Origin: Neptuniibacter sp048548695
Lineage (GTDB): Bacteria; Pseudomonadota; Gammaproteobacteria; Pseudomonadales; Balneatricaceae
Direction: 5' to 3' (one strand)
Assembly (NCBI RefSeq): GCF_048548695.1
Contig: NZ_JBLYIF010000006.1
DNA length: 64,000 nt
The notes beneath the pieces are model-generated. The model had not been told where the DNA came from and did not search any database. It saw only the letters and a program-made list of their open reading frames with translations. Made by a program: the position numbers and the translations under genes. Position 1 is the first letter of the stretch, and every line of letters starts with the position of its first letter. This document shows, piece by piece, positions 33,213 to 41,378 of the stretch.

Positions 33213-34476
33213 ATCTGCCAATGCCGTAATAGGTGAAACCCAGGCTTTGTGTTAACGCCTTATCCAGAAGGTTGCGGCCATCAATAATCAATGGCTGATG
33301 CATGCGGCTATGCATCTCTTCATATAGAGGAGAGCTGTATTCCGGCCACTCAGTCAGCAGCAGTAGTGCATCGCTCTGTTCCAAAGCATCATAGCTGTTA
33401 TCGCAGAGCGTCAGGTTGTCTGCATCTGCAAAATACGCGCGAATAAGTGGTATGGCTTTAGGATCGTGCGCGCGTATTTGGCAACCCTGTGAAAGCAGGG
33501 TTTCGATGATCTTCAGGCTGGGTGCATGGTCTATGCTGGCGGTTCCGGGTTTGTACGACAGTCCCCAGATGCTGATGGTTTTGCCTGCCAGGTCACAGTT
33601 ATAGTGACGCCATAGTTTGCGAAACGGTAGCTCTTTTTGTTTCTCGTTTTCCGACAGTACGGTTTCCAGTAGCTTGGAGCTGCGGCTTTCCAACATCAGT
33701 TCTGCCAGTGCTTCAATATATTGCTGGAAGTTGAGGCCACCAAAACCGCAGCCCGGATGCAGGTAGTGCGGGCCAATGCGGGGATCTGCGATCAGAGCAT
33801 CGCGAATGGCTTCAATGTCCACGCCTAATTTGTCAGCAAGGTTGGCTAATTCGTTGATATACCCCAGGCGCAGTGCCAGCATGCCGGTGTTGGCAAATTT
33901 GGTGAACTCGGCCTCGCGGGCAGACATGACCATCCACTGTTTGAGGTTTTTGCTGAATGGGCGCATGAGTGCTTTCAGGGTCAGTTGCCCCCACTCATCG
34001 TCGCAACCAATAATAAGTGTTTCTGGTAGTTTGTAATTTCTGAGTGCCGTGCCTTCGGCCAGCATATCTGGTAGATATGCGACTAGCTGGTTTTTTTCTT
34101 TATCAAGTGATTCCTGTAGTTTGTCACTGCTGCCAACCCCAAAATTAGACTGATTTATGATCAGTAATTCTTGTTGGTGTTGCTGCGCTAAGGCGGTAAC
34201 TAACCGGTTTGCTGTATCAAATTGATCGGGGTTGAGTGCCAACAGATGCAGCGGGTTGTGTAAACCGGCAGGTTCGGTCATTAGTTCGAGTCGCCCGGAG
34301 TCAAAACATTGCTGCAGTAGATCGGACAGTCCTGGTTCGCTGCGTGAGCGGGCTAGCAGTGCATCCAGAGTATCCTGGGTGTCGCCGCTAACCAGAAACA
34401 CATGATTGCCGTTTTCCGCGAGCGCGGCGGCAGCGACCCAGGCAAAAAGTTGATTTCCCCATACCGTAATTTTCAT
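33211..34476 (-). CDS. UDP-glucose dehydrogenase-like protein lacking catalytic residues (probable pseudoenzyme)
   Basis: 421 residues with the full three-domain layout of UDP-glucose/GDP-mannose dehydrogenases, yet the active site is gone. The NAD loop GxGYVG reads GNQLFAW (7-13). PEFLREG reads LPDMLAEG (~135). In the helix ExxKYAANA the Lys stays (193) but the Asn four residues on is Thr. The active-site GGSCFPKD reads GGLNFQQY, replacing the nucleophile Cys (Asn249), Lys and Asp. The late DDxRESP reads ASIDHAPS, while WGLSYKPGT is kept. The frame is intact and normal in length, so it is probably a functional protein with another role, not a decaying gene. It overlaps pgi by four bases (ATGA) and is the last gene of galU-pgi-this gene. 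Confidence 0.85.
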   Translation of the reverse strand: MKITVWGNQLFAWVAAAALAENGNHVFLVSGDTQDTLDALLARSRSEPGLSDLLQQCFDSGRLELMTEPAGLHNPLHLLALNPDQFDTANRLVTALAQQHQQELLIINQSNFGVGSSDKLQESLDKEKNQLVAYLPDMLAEGTALRNYKLPETLIIGCDDEWGQLTLKALMRPFSKNLKQWMVMSAREAEFTKFANTGMLALRLGYINELANLADKLGVDIEAIRDALIADPRIGPHYLHPGCGFGGLNFQQYIEALAELMLESRSSKLLETVLSENEKQKELPFRKLWRHYNCDLAGKTISIWGLSYKPGTASIDHAPSLKIIETLLSQGCQIRAHDPKAIPLIRAYFADADNLTLCDNSYDALEQSDALLLLTEWPEYSSPLYEEMHSRMHQPLIIDGRNLLDKALTQSLGFTYYGIGR

Positions 34477-36119
34477 GATGGTGTTTTCTGTCTGGCGCTG
34501 ATTTCAGCCAGTAGTCCGTTGGTTGAAAGATCAAAATTATTGGTTTCGCTCGGCGATTCAAGGGACCCAAGTAGACTGGTAGCGACCTTTTTACCTAGTT
34601 CTACCCCCCACTGGTCGAACGGGTTGATATCCCATATCACTGCTTGTACAAATACTTTGTGCTCGTACATAGCAATTAACTGGCCCAGGCTGAAGGGTGT
34701 CAGCTCATCAAGCACCACTGTGGTACAGGGCTGGTTGCCGCGATAGCGTTTGTGGGGTGGTTCGGCTTCGGCATTTTCCAGGATCGAGTCCCCCAGTGCC
34801 AGCAGCCTCGATTGAGCCAGGCAGTTTGCCAGGTTAAGCCGGTGCTGATGCTGCAGCTCATCATTACCTGATTGGTGATAGCGCCGGGCTGCAACAATGA
34901 AGTCGCACATAACGGCTTCGGTGCCCTGGTGTAGTAGCTGGTAGAACGCATGCTGGGCATTGGTGCCTACCTCGCCCCACAGGATGGGGCAGGTATGAAA
35001 GTCAGCTATCTCGCCTGATCGTGTTACAGACTTGCCGTTGCTTTCCATCTCCAGCTGTTCAAGGTAAGCGGGCAGATGACCGAGTCGACCGTCATAAGGC
35101 AGAATCGCATGGGCATGGATGCCAAGGAAGTTAATATTCCAGATATCGATCAATGCCATCAAAACCGGCAGATTGTTGATAAAAGGTGTGCTTCTGAAGT
35201 GGATATCCATTGCATTGGCACCTGCCAGCAGCTCCTTGAAACCATGCATGCCGAGTTTTAGTGCGATGGGCAGGCCGATTGCAGACCACATCGAGTAGCG
35301 CCCCCCCGTCCAGTCCCAAAATTCGAGTTGGTTGCTTTCTGGTATGCCCCATTCGCTGGCTTTTTCGGTGTTCGCTGTTACCGCGATAAAATGCCGCGCG
35401 GTTAGCATGTCGTCTGTGGTGGTGTGGCCTGATTTTCTTAGCCATTCCCTCGCCGTAGCGGCATTGGCTAGCGTATCGATGGTGGTGAAAGACTTGGATG
35501 CCAGAATAAACAGTGTGCGGGCCGGGTTGAGCTGGCTAAGCAGCTCGGACAGCTGGCTGCCATCCATGGATGAAACGAAGTGAACTTGCACCGGGTTTGC
35601 TGCACTGTTCTGGCATTCCGCTAGCGCTTTGCATGTCATCAGTGGGCCTAGATCAGACCCGCCAACGCCTATATTGACGATGGTGTTGATGGAGTGGCCG
35701 GTAAAACCCCGCCACTGACCTTGGTGAATGCGCCGGACAATACGGTCCATCTGGTCGAGGTTGTCATGGACTGAGGCCATGATGTCCTGACCATTCAGTT
35801 CAAGACTGGGTAGGCGCGGTGCCCTTAATGCAGTATGTAGGGCAGGGCGTTGCTCTGAACTGTTAACTGGTTGACCGGTAAACAAATCTTCAATCCAGGC
35901 AGCCAGTCCGGCAGATGTAGCCAGATTATCGAGCAGAGCAAGTGTGTGGTCGGTAATGCGTTGTTTAGACAGGTCGAGTAACACCTGGTCTGCTCTGAAT
36001 GTCAGGCTGTCGAAACGGTGAGTGTCTGCGGTAAACAAGTCCCGTATATGTTGTTCTGAAAGGTCAGTGGCATGTTTGTCCAGAGCCTTCCAGGAGTCAT
36101 TTGAAGATCTTATCGGCAT
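34473..36119 (-). CDS. pgi: Glucose-6-phosphate isomerase
   Basis: 548 residues (E. coli 549). NIGVGGSDLGP at ~150, SKSFTTIDT, DWTGGRYSMWSAIGLP (signature 1), and the C-terminal signature with INPFDQWGVELGKK. It interconverts glucose 6-phosphate and fructose 6-phosphate. It lies 34 bp downstream of galU and overlaps the ugd-like gene. Confidence 0.98.
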   Translation of the reverse strand: MPIRSSNDSWKALDKHATDLSEQHIRDLFTADTHRFDSLTFRADQVLLDLSKQRITDHTLALLDNLATSAGLAAWIEDLFTGQPVNSSEQRPALHTALRAPRLPSLELNGQDIMASVHDNLDQMDRIVRRIHQGQWRGFTGHSINTIVNIGVGGSDLGPLMTCKALAECQNSAANPVQVHFVSSMDGSQLSELLSQLNPARTLFILASKSFTTIDTLANAATAREWLRKSGHTTTDDMLTARHFIAVTANTEKASEWGIPESNQLEFWDWTGGRYSMWSAIGLPIALKLGMHGFKELLAGANAMDIHFRSTPFINNLPVLMALIDIWNINFLGIHAHAILPYDGRLGHLPAYLEQLEMESNGKSVTRSGEIADFHTCPILWGEVGTNAQHAFYQLLHQGTEAVMCDFIVAARRYHQSGNDELQHQHRLNLANCLAQSRLLALGDSILENAEAEPPHKRYRGNQPCTTVVLDELTPFSLGQLIAMYEHKVFVQAVIWDINPFDQWGVELGKKVATSLLGSLESPSETNNFDLSTNGLLAEISARQKTPS

Positions 36120-36153
36120 CGTTCAGCTTCTTGACTGGTAGTATAGCGTAGCG

Positions 36154-37041
36154 CTAAAGGGTCAATGTCTGCAGAAAGGCTTTCAGCGCACCTGCTGTTT
36201 CGGGGTGTTGCAAACCATATACTACATTAGCTTCTAGGTAACCCGCCTTATTGCCGCAGTCGTAAGTTTTGCCGCGCATATTGAAAGCTTGTAGCCTGCC
36301 TTGCTCCAGATAAGCCGCTAAGGCATCAGTCAGTTGGATCTCTCCACCAGCGCCGGGGGCGGTGGTTTTCAACAGCTGCATGATGCTGCCCGGCAGTAGG
36401 TACCGACCGTTAATGCTGAGATTAGAGGGGGCTTCTTCAATGCTCGGTTTTTCAACCATCCGGATAATATCTGCGGCGCTACCTGCCGCCACTGTTACGC
36501 CAGCGCAGTCGACAATACCGTAGCGATCAACTTGATGCTCTGGCACCGGTTCGACCATGATCTGGCCAACCCCTGACTGCTCATAGGCTGCTACCATATC
36601 CGCTAGGTCGCATTGATCTTGGGCTGCAGAATGAATCAGCATATCCGGCAGTAATACGGCAAAATCCTGATCGCCAATTTGTGATTCTGCACATAGCACC
36701 GCATGTCCTAACCCCAGTGCCTGGTGCTGTCTGACGGCAGTAAGGCTGACATCGGAGGGTAGAATATCTTGCACCTGAGCCAGTGCTGCAGTTTTGCCTT
36801 TGCGGGCCAGTTCAGATTCCAGCTCATAGTGGCAGTCAAAGTGGTCTTCTATACTGGCTTTGCCTGAGCGGGTCACCAGAATGATCTCTTTAATACCGGC
36901 GCTGATCGCTTCTTCTATAACATATTGAATAACAGGCTTATCGACGACGGGCAGCATCTCTTTTGGGATCGATTTGCTGGCAGGTAATACACGGGTGCCC
37001 AGACCGGCGACAGGAATGATCGCTTTGGTGATTTTTTGCAT
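36154..37041 (-). CDS. galU: UTP-glucose-1-phosphate uridylyltransferase
   Basis: 295 residues. Nucleotide-binding motif PVAGLGTRVLPASKSIPKEML at the N-terminus and VEKPSIEEAPSNL later. It makes UDP-glucose for envelope sugars. The ATG at 37041 has AGAGGGAAAC upstream; an in-frame ATG nine codons earlier is not needed. First gene of galU-pgi-ugd-like, divergent from the lrgA-like gene. Confidence 0.96.
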   Translation of the reverse strand: MQKITKAIIPVAGLGTRVLPASKSIPKEMLPVVDKPVIQYVIEEAISAGIKEIILVTRSGKASIEDHFDCHYELESELARKGKTAALAQVQDILPSDVSLTAVRQHQALGLGHAVLCAESQIGDQDFAVLLPDMLIHSAAQDQCDLADMVAAYEQSGVGQIMVEPVPEHQVDRYGIVDCAGVTVAAGSAADIIRMVEKPSIEEAPSNLSINGRYLLPGSIMQLLKTTAPGAGGEIQLTDALAAYLEQGRLQAFNMRGKTYDCGNKAGYLEANVVYGLQHPETAGALKAFLQTLTL

Positions 37042-37252
37042 ACGTTTCCCTCTGAAAGCTTCTGGCAAGGCTCATGGTAAAGGCCTTGAATTATGCTTGG
37101 ATATTGCTGTGCACAATGGCAGGTTCTCATCTTATCATGCTCTAAATAAAGATGTTTATTGGTTGTTGGCAGTGGGTTCTGGCTTTCATGCTGGTAAACT
37201 CGAACGGCAATGTGGCTCGTGGTGTTTCTCTGCGTGCAGGGTGGAAAAGCAG

Positions 37253-37606
37253 ATGGCAATTGGTTTTTTAATATTATTGGGTTTTCAGTTGGCCGGAGAG
37301 TTGTTGGTGCGGTGGCTTGATGTGCCCATCCCCGGTTCTGTCGTGGGTATGGTGCTGTTGTTTGTTGGCCTGCTGTTGGTGCAAGACGTGCCGGAAGGAC
37401 TGCGCCTGGTCAGTAACGGCCTGTTAAGAGTGTTGCCGCTGTTATTGGTGCCGGCTGGGGTGGGTATCATGCAGTATCTTGATCTGCTGGCAGAGGCATG
37501 GGCAGAGCTGTTGATTGCTTTGTCGGTCAGTACGTTTATTACTTTGTTGCTTGTGGCTGCGGTGCTGAAAAAGATGATGCCAAATGATGAAGAGCAGCAA
37601 AACTGA
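37253..37606 (+). CDS. CidA/LrgA family membrane protein
   Basis: 117 residues with four hydrophobic helices; DVPIPGSVVGMVLLF and LLLVPAGVGIMQYLD are the LrgA/CidA signatures. These holin-like proteins work with an LrgB partner in murein hydrolase control in Gram-positives, and some pairs have been linked to small-molecule (pyruvate, glycolate) transport. A GTG four codons upstream is another possible start. The stop overlaps the next start (TGATG), so the two are coupled. Confidence 0.9.
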   Translation: MAIGFLILLGFQLAGELLVRWLDVPIPGSVVGMVLLFVGLLLVQDVPEGLRLVSNGLLRVLPLLLVPAGVGIMQYLDLLAEAWAELLIALSVSTFITLLLVAAVLKKMMPNDEEQQN

Positions 37607-38313
37607 TGCTGGACTGGAGTGCCGTTCAGCCGTTACCGGCTCTTTGGCTGGTGGTCACGCTTATCGTCTTTTTGCTGGCGAGTTGGGTAAACGCCAAAGC
37701 GGGTAGAAGCCCATTCCTGCATCCAGTGCTGGTTTCTCTAAGCTTGATTATTCTGCTGCTGATAGCGTCAGGCACTGGTTATCGGACTTATATGTTGGGT
37801 GGCCAATATATTCATTTTTTGCTGGGTCCCGCAGTGGTCGCATTGGCAGTGCCGCTCTATGATAACCGGGCGATGATCAGACGCATCTGGTTACCGCTGT
37901 TGATCGGCTGTTTGTCGGGTGCTGTTCTGGCGGCCGTTTCGGTTTTACTGGTCGGCATGATTTTGGGGCTGGAGCGAGAGATGTTGCTCTCCTTGGCGCC
38001 GAAATCTGTCACTTCACCCATTGCTATCGCAGTTGCGGAAAAGCTGGGCGGTTACGGTTCACTGGCTGCGGGTCTAGTATTGATTACCGGAGCGCTTGCT
38101 TGCCTGTTTGCTCCCTGGGTGTATCGCTTGTTGAAGGTTGATAATCCAGCAGTGAAAGGCTTTGCTCTGGGGGTTGGTGGGCATGCCATGGGTACCGCTT
38201 TTGCCTTCGAATATGGCGTGATGGCGGGTGCCTTTGCCGGGCTGGCGATGGCTATGACTGGTGCCTTTACGGCTTTCTTTTTGCCTTTTTTGGTTGTTCT
38301 CCTGGGGCTTTAG
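37606..38313 (+). CDS. LrgB/CidB family membrane protein
   Basis: 235 residues, six or more helices, with LGGQYIHFLLGPAVVALAVPLY, LAPKSVTSPIAIAVAEKLGG and GHAMGTAFAFEYG, all typical of LrgB/CidB and of plant PLGG1, a glycolate/glycerate transporter. Given the lactate/pyruvate genes 4 kb away, a role in export of such acids is possible, but nothing in the sequence shows it. Confidence 0.92.
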   Translation: MLDWSAVQPLPALWLVVTLIVFLLASWVNAKAGRSPFLHPVLVSLSLIILLLIASGTGYRTYMLGGQYIHFLLGPAVVALAVPLYDNRAMIRRIWLPLLIGCLSGAVLAAVSVLLVGMILGLEREMLLSLAPKSVTSPIAIAVAEKLGGYGSLAAGLVLITGALACLFAPWVYRLLKVDNPAVKGFALGVGGHAMGTAFAFEYGVMAGAFAGLAMAMTGAFTAFFLPFLVVLLGL

Positions 38314-38402
38314 CCTCATCCTTATGTTGCAGTTGCTAAATTGCGATAGCGCCGGTAAAGTTCGCGCTGGCTGAAAATTCACCACTTTTAAGTTCGAAAA
38401 TC

Positions 38403-39512
38403 ATGACTCCACTGGAACGCTATAAGCAGGATCTCACGCGGGATGATTTTTCCTATGACCCCGCTCAGGAGATGGCTGTTAAACATTTGCAGCGTTTATA
38501 TGATGACCTGACGGCCCGGCCTGCGGCTCCTGAGGGTGGTCTTTTGAAACGTCTGACAGGTAAGTTGAAAAAGCCAGAGCCGGTTGAACCACTTCAGGGC
38601 TTGTATTTCTGGGGTGGTGTAGGGCGCGGCAAAACTTACCTAATGGATACCTTCTTCGACAGTCTGCCCTTTGAACAGAAGACGCGTACGCACTTTCATC
38701 GTTTTATGCAGCGAGTGCATCAGGAGCTGAAAGCTCTGGGTGGTACACCAAATCCTCTGGTGGAAATTGGTAAAAAGTATGCGGCAGAAACCCGCATCAT
38801 CTGTTTTGATGAATTTTTTGTCACTGATATCACCGATGCCATGATTCTGGGCGGTCTACTGCAGGAGCTGTTCCGTAATGGTGTTTCCCTGGTGGCGACA
38901 TCCAATATTGTGCCGGATGGTTTATATAAGAACGGTCTGCAACGTGCGCGTTTTCTGCCAGCAATTGACCTGCTGAACCAGTATACCGAAGTGGTGAATG
39001 TGGATGGTGGTGTGGATTACCGGTTGCGAGCCTTGCAGCAAGCCGAGTTATACCACAGTCCGCTGGATGATAAGGCTGACGACAGTCTGCGGGAAAGTTT
39101 TGAAAGCCTGGCACCGGATCTGCAGGAGCTGGTCATAGCTGAAGAGCTGGATATCAATGGCCGTATTATGCGCAGCCGGCGTTGCTGTGAAGATGTGGTG
39201 TGGTTTGATTTTAAAGAGATCTGCGAAGGTCCGCGATCCCAGAACGATTATATTGAGCTGGCGAAAATCTTTCATGCGGTGCTGGTCAGTAATGTGCCAC
39301 CGCTTGGCCGCAGTAATGATGATGCCGCGCGGCGTTTTATTAATATGGTTGATGAGTTCTATGACAGTGGCGTTAAGCTGATTTTGAGTGCTGAAAAACC
39401 GATCCACGAGATCTATTCAGAAGGGCGGTTGGAGTTTGAAATAGAGCGCACCAAAAGCCGCCTGCTCGAGATGCAGTCGCATGAATATCTGGCGCGCGAA
39501 CACCGAGCATAA
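38403..39512 (+). CDS. zapE: Cell division protein ZapE (AFG1-type ATPase)
   Basis: 369 residues. Walker A GLYFWGGVGRGKTYLMD at ~70, Walker B ICFDEFFVTDITDAMILGGLL, VATSNIVPDGLYKNGLQRARFLP. E. coli ZapE interacts with FtsZ and is needed under stress and low oxygen. Its usual place is next to rplM-rpsI, as here. Confidence 0.95.
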   Translation: MTPLERYKQDLTRDDFSYDPAQEMAVKHLQRLYDDLTARPAAPEGGLLKRLTGKLKKPEPVEPLQGLYFWGGVGRGKTYLMDTFFDSLPFEQKTRTHFHRFMQRVHQELKALGGTPNPLVEIGKKYAAETRIICFDEFFVTDITDAMILGGLLQELFRNGVSLVATSNIVPDGLYKNGLQRARFLPAIDLLNQYTEVVNVDGGVDYRLRALQQAELYHSPLDDKADDSLRESFESLAPDLQELVIAEELDINGRIMRSRRCCEDVVWFDFKEICEGPRSQNDYIELAKIFHAVLVSNVPPLGRSNDDAARRFINMVDEFYDSGVKLILSAEKPIHEIYSEGRLEFEIERTKSRLLEMQSHEYLAREHRA

Positions 39513-39528
39513 AGCCTGATATTTTTTA

Positions 39529-39557
39529 TTGAGTTCTATAGTGATCGGCTGTAGAAT
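39529..39557 (+). promoter_or_regulatory. Promoter of rplM-rpsI
   Basis: TTGAGT (39529-39534), 17-bp spacer, TAGAAT (39552-39557), with a G/C-containing stretch after the -10. It is followed by a leader of about 125 nt. Confidence 0.75.
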
Positions 39558-39564
39558 CTCGCCT

Positions 39565-39622
39565 CCTCAAATTTCCCGTTAAGTTTGAGGGTAATGAATG
39601 CGTTGTCGGCTTGACTGACAAC
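39565..39622 (+). promoter_or_regulatory. Structured 5' leader of rplM
   Basis: Two perfect inverted repeats lie in tandem: CCTCAAA (39565-39571) with TTTGAGG (39584-39590), and GTTGTC (39602-39607) with GACAAC (39617-39622). In E. coli the rplM-rpsI operon is autoregulated by L13 at its leader; these hairpins are candidates for such a site (inference). Confidence 0.55.
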
Positions 39623-39688
39623 AAATAATTATAAGCCAGGCCGGTTGAGCTGTTGCTGAGCTAGGTCTGAGAGAAACAGGTAACAGAG

Positions 39689-40117
39689 ATGAAAACATTC
39701 GTCGCTAAGCCAGCCGAAGTAAAACGCGACTGGTACGTTGTTGACGCAGAGGGTAAAACTCTGGGTCGTCTGGCTACTGAAATTGCCCGCCGTCTGCGTG
39801 GCAAGCATAAGCCTGAATACACTCCTCACGTGGATACTGGTGATTACATTGTTGTAGTCAACGCTGAAAAAGTAGGCGTTACCGGTAACAAGCGTAAAGA
39901 TAAAATTTACTATCACCACACTGGCTTTCCAGGTGGTTTGAAAGAAGCCTCTTTCGAAAAGATGGTAGAGACTTTCCCTGAGCGCACTATCGAGCTGGCT
40001 GTTAAAGGCATGCTGCCAAAAGGCCCTCTGGGTCGTGCTATGTACGCCAAGTTGAAAGTGTACGCCGGTGCTGAACATCCGCACCAGGCTCAGCAGCCTA
40101 AAGAACTGACTATCTAA
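39689..40117 (+). CDS. rplM: 50S ribosomal protein L13
   Basis: 142 residues, as in E. coli. MKTFVAKPAEVKRDWYVVDA, GRLATEIARRLRGKHKPEYTPHVDTGD, and MLPKGPLGRAMYAKLKVY are diagnostic. First gene of the rplM-rpsI operon, with 13 bp to rpsI. Confidence 0.99.
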   Translation: MKTFVAKPAEVKRDWYVVDAEGKTLGRLATEIARRLRGKHKPEYTPHVDTGDYIVVVNAEKVGVTGNKRKDKIYYHHTGFPGGLKEASFEKMVETFPERTIELAVKGMLPKGPLGRAMYAKLKVYAGAEHPHQAQQPKELTI

Positions 40118-40130
40118 GGGGAAGTTGATT

Positions 40131-40523
40131 ATGTCTACTACACAGTATTACGGTACAGGTCGTCGTAAAACTTCTACTGCACGAGTTTTCCTGCGTCCAG
40201 GCACTGGCACTATCACTATTAATGACCGCACTATCGAAGAATACTTCGGTCGTGAGACTGCACGTATGATCGTACGTCAGCCATTGGAACTGACCAACAA
40301 CACAGAGAGCTTTGACGTGTTCGTTACCGTTAAAGGCGGTGGTGGTTTTGGTCAGGCAGGTGCGATCCGTCACGGTATCACTCGTGCCCTGATGGAATAT
40401 GATGAAACTCTGCGCCCAGCTCTGCGTGAAGCTGGCTACGTTACCCGTGACGCTCGTATGGTTGAGCGTAAGAAAGTCGGTCTGCGTAAAGCGCGTAAGC
40501 GTCCTCAGTTCTCCAAGCGTTAA
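40131..40523 (+). CDS. rpsI: 30S ribosomal protein S9
   Basis: 130 residues. YGTGRRKTSTARVFLRPG at the start, GGGFGQAGAIRHGITRAL, and the basic tail ending KARKRPQFSKR that reaches the P site. The ATG at 40131 follows AAGGGGAA; an in-frame TTG two codons earlier is less likely. Confidence 0.99.
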   Translation: MSTTQYYGTGRRKTSTARVFLRPGTGTITINDRTIEEYFGRETARMIVRQPLELTNNTESFDVFVTVKGGGGFGQAGAIRHGITRALMEYDETLRPALREAGYVTRDARMVERKKVGLRKARKRPQFSKR

Positions 40524-40553
40524 GCTGGAAGACTTCGGTCCAACGTTTCAAGA

Positions 40554-40584
40554 AGCCTGTCCGCATGCGGACGGGCTTTTTTTT
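40554..40584 (+). terminator. Terminator of rplM-rpsI
   Basis: AGCCTGTCCGC (554-564) pairs with GCGGACGGGCT (567-577) through one G-T pair, followed by eight T, 31 bp after rpsI. Confidence 0.93.
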
Positions 40585-40643
40585 ATCTACTGCGTTGCGT
40601 CAATACTTTGGCCTAAGACAGGGGCTTTTGGGCGTAATTCACC

Positions 40644-40672
40644 TTGTAACGCATGGGTATTTTCATTACTAT
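40644..40672 (+). promoter_or_regulatory. Candidate promoter of petABC
   Basis: TTGTAA (40644-40649), 17-bp spacer, TACTAT (40667-40672), about 110 bp before petA. An inverted repeat CCATTTTG/CAAAATGG follows in the leader. Confidence 0.45.
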
Positions 40673-40677
40673 TTGGG

Positions 40678-40730
40678 CCATTTTGAAGAGACGTGATTTC
40701 GGGCTTTTAAATTCTTAGCGGCCAAAATGG
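40678..40730. repeat. Inverted repeat in the petA leader
   Basis: CCATTTTG (40678-40685) and CAAAATGG (40723-40730), perfect 8-bp arms 37 bases apart, between the proposed promoter and petA. It may be an mRNA stem or a two-part protein site. Confidence 0.45.
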
Positions 40731-40781
40731 GTCCGGCAGGGTTCGGGCGACAATAAGGTCGATTGAGGGGAGAAATATTTA

Positions 40782-41378
40782 ATGAGCAATGATGGCGTGA
40801 ACAAGGGGCGGCGCCGTCTCCTTATCGGCGCAACTTCCGCAGTAGGTGCGGTGGGTGCTGTAGGAGTGGCTGTCCCATTCGTGGCTTCCTGGGCGCCGAG
40901 TGCTAAGGCAAGAACTGCCGGTGCACCTGTCAAGGTGGATATTAGTAAATTAGAAGCGGGTCAGCAGATGGTGGTCAGTTGGCGTGGTAAGCCGGTGTGG
41001 GTTCTTCGTCGTAGCGAAGAAACTTTGGCAAACTTGGCTAAACTATCAAATCTACAAGATCCGAATTCTGAAAATTTAGCACAGCAGCCTGAATATATTC
41101 CACAAACACCTGCCCGTTCTATACGTGACGATATTACTGTCTTGGTAGGTATTTGTACGCATCTGGGTTGTTCTCCGACGCATCGTCCAGAATTGGCACC
41201 TGCTGATCTTGGTGATGACTGGGTTGGTGGTTATTACTGCCCGTGCCATGGTTCTCGCTTTGATTTATCTGGTCGTGTAATGAATGGTTCCCCGGCCCCA
41301 AGTAACCTGGTGATTCCACCGCATCACTATGAAAGTGATAACGTGATCATTGTTGGTGTAGATCAGGAGGTTGCGTAA
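40782..41378 (+). CDS. petA: Ubiquinol-cytochrome c reductase, Rieske iron-sulfur subunit
   Basis: 198 residues. A twin-arginine type N-terminus (GRRRLLIGATSAVGAVG) serves as uncleaved membrane anchor. The 2Fe-2S ligands are in CTHLGCSP and CPCHGSRFDLSGRV. It moves electrons from ubiquinol to cytochrome c1 in the bc1 complex. The stop overlaps the petB start (TAATG). Confidence 0.97.
   Translation: MSNDGVNKGRRRLLIGATSAVGAVGAVGVAVPFVASWAPSAKARTAGAPVKVDISKLEAGQQMVVSWRGKPVWVLRRSEETLANLAKLSNLQDPNSENLAQQPEYIPQTPARSIRDDITVLVGICTHLGCSPTHRPELAPADLGDDWVGGYYCPCHGSRFDLSGRVMNGSPAPSNLVIPPHHYESDNVIIVGVDQEVA

Noticed and set aside
33211..34476. Ugd-like gene as a decaying pseudogene
   Set aside because: No stop or frameshift in 421 codons, ATGA coupling to pgi and a good C-terminal domain argue for a maintained protein; kept as pseudoenzyme.
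36974..37252. N-terminal extension of the LrgA-like protein by 93 codons
   Set aside because: The added part runs back into galU on the other strand and is not hydrophobic; the family starts at the ATG at 37253.
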